DNA of 64,000 nt from the NCBI GenBank assembly GCA_003194525.1, contig NBIV01000020.1, positions 391,069-455,068 of the forward strand. Reading direction: 5' to 3'. Source of the DNA: Gracilariopsis chorda (taxonomy: Eukaryota; Rhodophyta; Florideophyceae; Gracilariales; Gracilariaceae). The position numbers and the translations under genes were made by a program. Positions 61,401 to 64,000 of this stretch are shown one piece after another; within the stretch, counting starts at the first letter, position 1; each line of letters begins with the position of its first letter. The notes beneath the pieces were generated by a model. It saw only the letters and a list, made by a program, of their open reading frames with translations, did not search any database and was not told the DNA's origin.

Positions 61401-62176
61401 TTCGGAAGTACTCGAAGAAGTTAACACTATTCCCGGCACGGGCGCCACTCGAATATGTCGCTATTGATATCTTGGGCGAGCTTGTCAAAACCAAACGTGG
61501 TTACAAGTATCTTCTCGTCATTACTGACCGCTTCTCAAAGTTGGTGAGAACAGTACCGCTTAAACGGATTACCGCGGACGTGGTTGCGCGTGCGTTCGTA
61601 ACCCACTGGGTCTTTACTTACGGCCCGCCGGTACACCTACTCTCCGACAACGGATCTCAATTTACCTCAAAGTTCTTTCAGGACGTATGTAGAATCTTGG
61701 GAATCAAGAATATGTTTACTACCACCTACCACCCGCAGTGTAACGGACAAGTGGAACGATTCAATCGTACTATGCTCAACGCACTGCGCGCGTATGTCGC
61801 GGATCACCCCATGGAATGGGACTTGTACACGGACGCTATTACGTACGCGTATAACACCCAGGTACACCGGGTCACGACCCTCGCTCCATTTGAGCTGGTC
61901 CTGTCTCGGATTCCGCCACCCATGGCTATTGAAGCGCAACCGAACGTCTCGGGGTACCCTTCACCAAGGTTATATCGAGATTCCTGGAAGGAATGGTTGA
62001 AGAACATGGTCCCTACCGCCCGAAAGGCTATGGAAAAGCCCAGAAGGCATACAAACAGAACTTCGACGCGAAGATTCGTTCCCCGATACCCCAGGTCTCG
62101 GAAGGGGATTCTGTCTTCCTGCGAAAGGAATATTATAATCCCGAAAAGGAGAAGCGCCACAAGTTGTCACCGATAG
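58397..62176 (+). CDS. pol: Retrotransposon Pol: protease, reverse transcriptase, RNase H, integrase
   Basis: Open for 1259 codons in the frame -1 to the nucleocapsid; the first codon of the open stretch is TTG, consistent with entry by frameshift. Order: aspartic protease VLDTGATPNLINI (~91-103); reverse transcriptase with FTTLDANSGYWQVPI, MPFGLTNAPATFQ and YLDDIIVFS (~571); RNase H with EVDTDSSAHQVGCALFQ and HTDHSALRWLL; integrase with HHCC (~950-990) and DDE blocks IDILGE, LLSDNGSQFTS and QVERFNRT. This order is Ty3/gypsy, not copia. The integrase C-terminus shifts frame near 62038 (AAAAG run), so the last ~45 codons of this frame are out-of-frame translation. Coding capacity is nearly complete; activity doubtful. 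Confidence 0.93.
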   Translation: MGVSPTGGVSSKPKLETPEAPPLRSPAKILTRKLAQEDVSSDHLVALRRPWIRSRNLRIPDRVLVMAKRNYKVYSDLGLSNQFMVRQLSVLDTGATPNLINIGIIPPAMRKCIRIGPSLDLADANNNPLQTLGTIPLVLRLGTYVVKLDFIVCDSLAAPVILGCDFCDRFVEAIRPRSRSVELANGSTIPIVRKPLRHASRKRVPLPAAQEASNVDRASTKIRVAEPVSIPKESQVWVSVTSKHHGLQVVQPLPSLYEQRRLALANGIVSVEPDKPFKVLVANLGTTTQWLVKNQVLGNMLPHPLAILPTKIPISDVLGIQDPKEGEEVPFVPLDPARESSDSTVEEAQKSTTSASADTALDPEQALDKLDLDHINESHREKFRDMLRDFTAMWDGSLGTIGVTEHRIDLLPDTRPIAQHPYRAGPKARGEEKSQVEKMLRAGVIEAAQSPWASPVVLVPKADGSWRFCVAYRRLNAVTVKDVYPIPRMDEYIDSLGSATVFTTLDANSGYWQVPIRKEDRDKTAFVCHQGLYRFKRMPFGLTNAPATFQRAIDILLARFKWTSCLVYLDDIIVFSNNLDDHLSHVREVLTVLRNAGITLKLGKCEFCADSVKYLGHIIRPGQLSIDEARVKSLREAKHPTNQTELRSFLGLCNVYRRFVPNFADLSAPLNALLRKGQPTELDVFDEAESSAFSSLVDAVTSPPVLALPHPDLPFEVDTDSSAHQVGCALFQVTEEGERHPIGYWSRSLNVHERNYSVSEKECLAVVWALATLRPYLMGNHFKVHTDHSALRWLLEIREPSGRLMRWRLRLSEFTFDVLYKKGSLNTQADALSRLGTSAETEPVDDLEIPCFMAQSPEGTEEDDPDVNGDDICDDILAANPTDPPDDQVVPISSEEMIREQHQDPFCAQIRARLNGGAQIPFAVNDRGYLVRLLTRAPQIVVPHTLQQRVLHLSHYAKLGAHPGGRRLYLTLRRDFYWPAMAFDCYAVRRSCVECAKNNVKLRKYSKKLTLFPARAPLEYVAIDILGELVKTKRGYKYLLVITDRFSKLVRTVPLKRITADVVARAFVTHWVFTYGPPVHLLSDNGSQFTSKFFQDVCRILGIKNMFTTTYHPQCNGQVERFNRTMLNALRAYVADHPMEWDLYTDAITYAYNTQVHRVTTLAPFELVLSRIPPPMAIEAQPNVSGYPSPRLYRDSWKEWLKNMVPTARKAMEKPRRHTNRTSTRRFVPRYPRSRKGILSSCERNIIIPKRRSATSCHR

Positions 62177-62811
62177 TGAATGGACCCTATCGGGTGGTTT
62201 CCGTCGCCGACGACACAGTCGTACTGGACATCGATAACCAGTTCGAACGCGTCTCACGCGACCGCGTAGCCCACGCGCCTGCGCCCCCTGAGGGCTCATC
62301 ACCGCTCGTGACAATCCCGGAGGATGACCTCGTAACTCGGCCAACGGATAATCTGCTTCCGTCCCGCCCACCCGTCTTACCGCACCCGAAACGGGGACTC
62401 TCGGATCTTCCAATTGCCGATCAACCGGTTGGGCGCGCCGCGCGTATCGTGCAACGCACGCTTGACCCCAAACGCCTAACCGTTACTCCGCCCGCGGAGG
62501 TCCTTCATCCTGAACCCACCGCCCTCTCACCTAAGGAGGGGGAGGGACGGGAATCGATCGCGCCATCGCGGAAGGAAGCTCCGGCGTCGGACGGTGTCCC
62601 GTTTCATACGGCATCGTCGGATGAGCACCCCCGGAGCAGGGAGGAGTTGAACGCATCGCGAAGCGAGAAGGCCGTCTCCGCGGACACGGATGCACTCCTG
62701 TCGAGCGAGTCGCTGGGTAGCGAAGGAGGAAGTAGTGAACCGGACTCGGTGTGGTCACTAATGTGGCGAATGATATCTCCGAGCACGGAGCACATACAAC
62801 CTCGGTCATAA
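62039..62811 (+). CDS. Integrase C-terminal GPY/F module and tail, shifted frame
   Basis: Continuation of the integrase after the one-base frame change at ~62038 (this frame is open from ~61993). AQKAYKQNFDAKIR, then VSEGDSVFLRKEYYNPEKEK, then the GPY/F signature SPIVNGPYRVVSVADDTVVL. Beyond it are ~200 residues of Pro/Ser/Glu-rich tail without recognised domains, ending at a stop at 62811. No chromodomain in this frame. Confidence 0.75.
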
Positions 62812-63361
62812 CCAGTTTCGTGGTAAGCTGAAAAGCAACCGCGGACACGGAGAGTGTGGTTGACACTGCGTGCGTTACCGCAGAGCCCCACAAATGGACA
62901 CTGTGACGCCACTGTCACGCGGACGAAGCCCGAAATTCCAAACCGTGGAAAGGTGTACACGTACATACCGCCGGCCGGCGTCAGGAGTACAGTCAAGACC
63001 CGCGTCGTGGAAAGACCGCGCGCGACACTTGCCGCCAGCGGCCAGCCAATCACAGTGTGTGATGCATGGCAATCCGCCTCCTGGCGTCGGAACCGTAGTG
63101 AACCGCCTCCCTCACCGTGAACGGTCAAACTCACCAGAGTTGCACGGGTCGCGTGGGAGAAGAGCTCGCGAGCTGCGAGTCAATAGGGGAATCCGGTTGG
63201 AACGGAAGGCCCCCCCCCACAAGGAGAGGATTAGGAAGCGGAAAGACCGCAATGCGGTATCAAGTCCCAGCACTCGCAGCGTCGAGGAAAGCTGACTTTG
63301 CCCGCAGGGTCGCGCCAATTTCAGGCAAGTCCCTCACAGGGTTCTCCCCTTAAGCCCTGCC
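62812..63361 (+). other. 3' non-coding part of the Ty3/gypsy element
   Basis: 550 bp without a recognisable domain. A run of nine Cs followed by a purine-rich tract (ACAAGGAGAGGATTAGGAAG, ~63219-63240) could be a polypurine tract, but no LTR start follows convincingly. Confidence 0.35.
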
Positions 63362-63545
63362 ATGACAGGTCAGGAGCCGGCTACGTACGACCAGGAGTTT
63401 GTCGTCGACCACATCGTGGATCATGTTCTGGACTCCAAAGAGTGTGGTTTTACCAAATCCGATGGTACGGATACCCCCGGAAGAGGACACATGGAGCCCA
63501 TTCAGCACCTTCCTCGTTCCAAGGTGATAACCTACCACCGGCCGG
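63362..63545 (+). pseudogene. Decayed chromodomain remnant
   Basis: Chromodomain pieces appear in order but in three frames: EFVVDHIVDHVLDSK (~63395-63440), WFYQIRWYGYP (~63448-63480), PPEEDTW (~63477-63497) and EPIQHLPRSKVITYH (~63494-63538). Chromodomains of this type sit at the integrase C-terminus of chromoviruses and bind methylated histones. Here it lies ~550 bp past the end of the Pol tail, preceded by its own ATG (63362). Either a separate 3' accessory ORF or a displaced Pol tail, now broken by about three small indels. Confidence 0.55.
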
Positions 63546-64000
63546 ACGCGGTTCCCACTCCCATCCACTTTGGACATGGCCCAGGTTGGGTAGGACGATA
63601 CACTGCACTATGCAGAAGATTCCGAAGACGGAAGAGAAGTCTCCGAAGAGAAGAGGACACAGGAAGAGATCTGGCTACAGAAGGTTACACGAAGTAATGG
63701 ACTGGATAGGGAAACCAATGGTCATTGGACGTCACACCGCCTAGCGGTCCGACCGAAGTAACGGTTTAATGAAGAATACCGCCTAGCGGTCCAGCATGAA
63801 GATGCTATGAAGAAGAAAAAGAAGAGTCCGGACATACGGATATAGAAGAAGGAAGTCGTTTACCACAAGCTATGGAGCGTTAAGCGCTAACCTATATCAG
63901 GTGTGCGTGCCACGGTCCAGGATCCTGACTTAGGATGAGCCGCTCGTTGGCGGTTGGTAGTTCGCAGACGCGAAAGCCAATAACTCGCTCACGCTGGTGA
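63546..64000 (+). other. Repeat-bearing end of the window
   Basis: No gene. ACCGCCTAGCGGTCC occurs twice (63736-63750, 63778-63792), each a CCGC-CTA-GCGG hairpin. A purine-rich tract (GAAGAAGAAAAAGAAGAG, ~63805-63825) could be the polypurine tract. The 3' LTR is not identifiable and may lie outside. Confidence 0.4.

Noticed and set aside
1-64000. tRNA, rRNA genes and CRISPR arrays
   Set aside because: I looked for B-box-like GGTTCGA sequences, rRNA blocks and regularly spaced repeats and found none convincing; a covariance-model scan would be decisive.

Overview
The window is nuclear DNA from a eukaryotic alga, most probably a red alga; I cannot name the genus. It carries a divergent H2A/H2B histone pair, SUMO protease, ESCRT, exocyst, tri-snRNP and telomere-cap genes. 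It also carries nucleus-encoded genes whose products look plastid-targeted (CtpA, RbfA, a TrhO-type tRNA hydroxylase, and an unknown protein with a transit-like N-terminus). Genes are compact, short-spaced, often on alternating strands and mostly intronless. Only two introns are supported, both short GT-AG introns (97 and 69 nt).

Bases 1-50,000 are mainly single-copy host genes, in order: H2B(-), H2A(+), TrhO::O-methyltransferase fusion(-), RbfA(+), Erv1(-), SANT/Myb-like(+), STN1-like(+), unknown plastid-type protein(-), Ulp1(+), 5-hydroxyisourate hydrolase(-), CtpA(+), Uma2-like nuclease(-), VPS37(-), RCL1(+), SNU23/ZMAT2(-), membrane class-3 lipase with one frameshift(-), Sec10(-), TDP1(+), unknown(+), alpha/beta-hydrolase pseudogene(-), degenerate metacaspase-like(+), prolyl oligopeptidase(-), and type I metacaspase with one intron(-). 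Repeats interrupt this part: a pair of ~327-bp repeats with TGAAACAGA/TCTGTTTCA ends, a ~244-bp tandem array, and a LINE remnant at 42.7-44.3 kb.

Bases 50,800-64,000 are mobile-element territory: a 47-bp minisatellite, LTR-like DNA, and a ~580-nt leader module in two tandem copies, with a related third copy at 55.6 kb. Next comes a convergent pair, a papain-fold-protease-like protein whose N-terminus resembles the histone H3 tail, and a stand-alone Ty3/gypsy-type integrase. Last is a nearly full Ty3/gypsy element with gag, zinc knuckle, protease-RT-RNase H-integrase, GPY/F tail and a decayed chromodomain. Its 3' LTR is not recognisable before the window ends.

The most interesting items are: the fusion of the two consecutive enzymes of tRNA wobble 5-methoxyuridine synthesis; metazoan-like histone 3' stem-loops with a shared downstream element; the H3-tail look-alike on a transposon protein beside a Ginger-like integrase; and a 270-nt Tudor-like, GT...AG-bounded insert inside a LINE RNase H domain.
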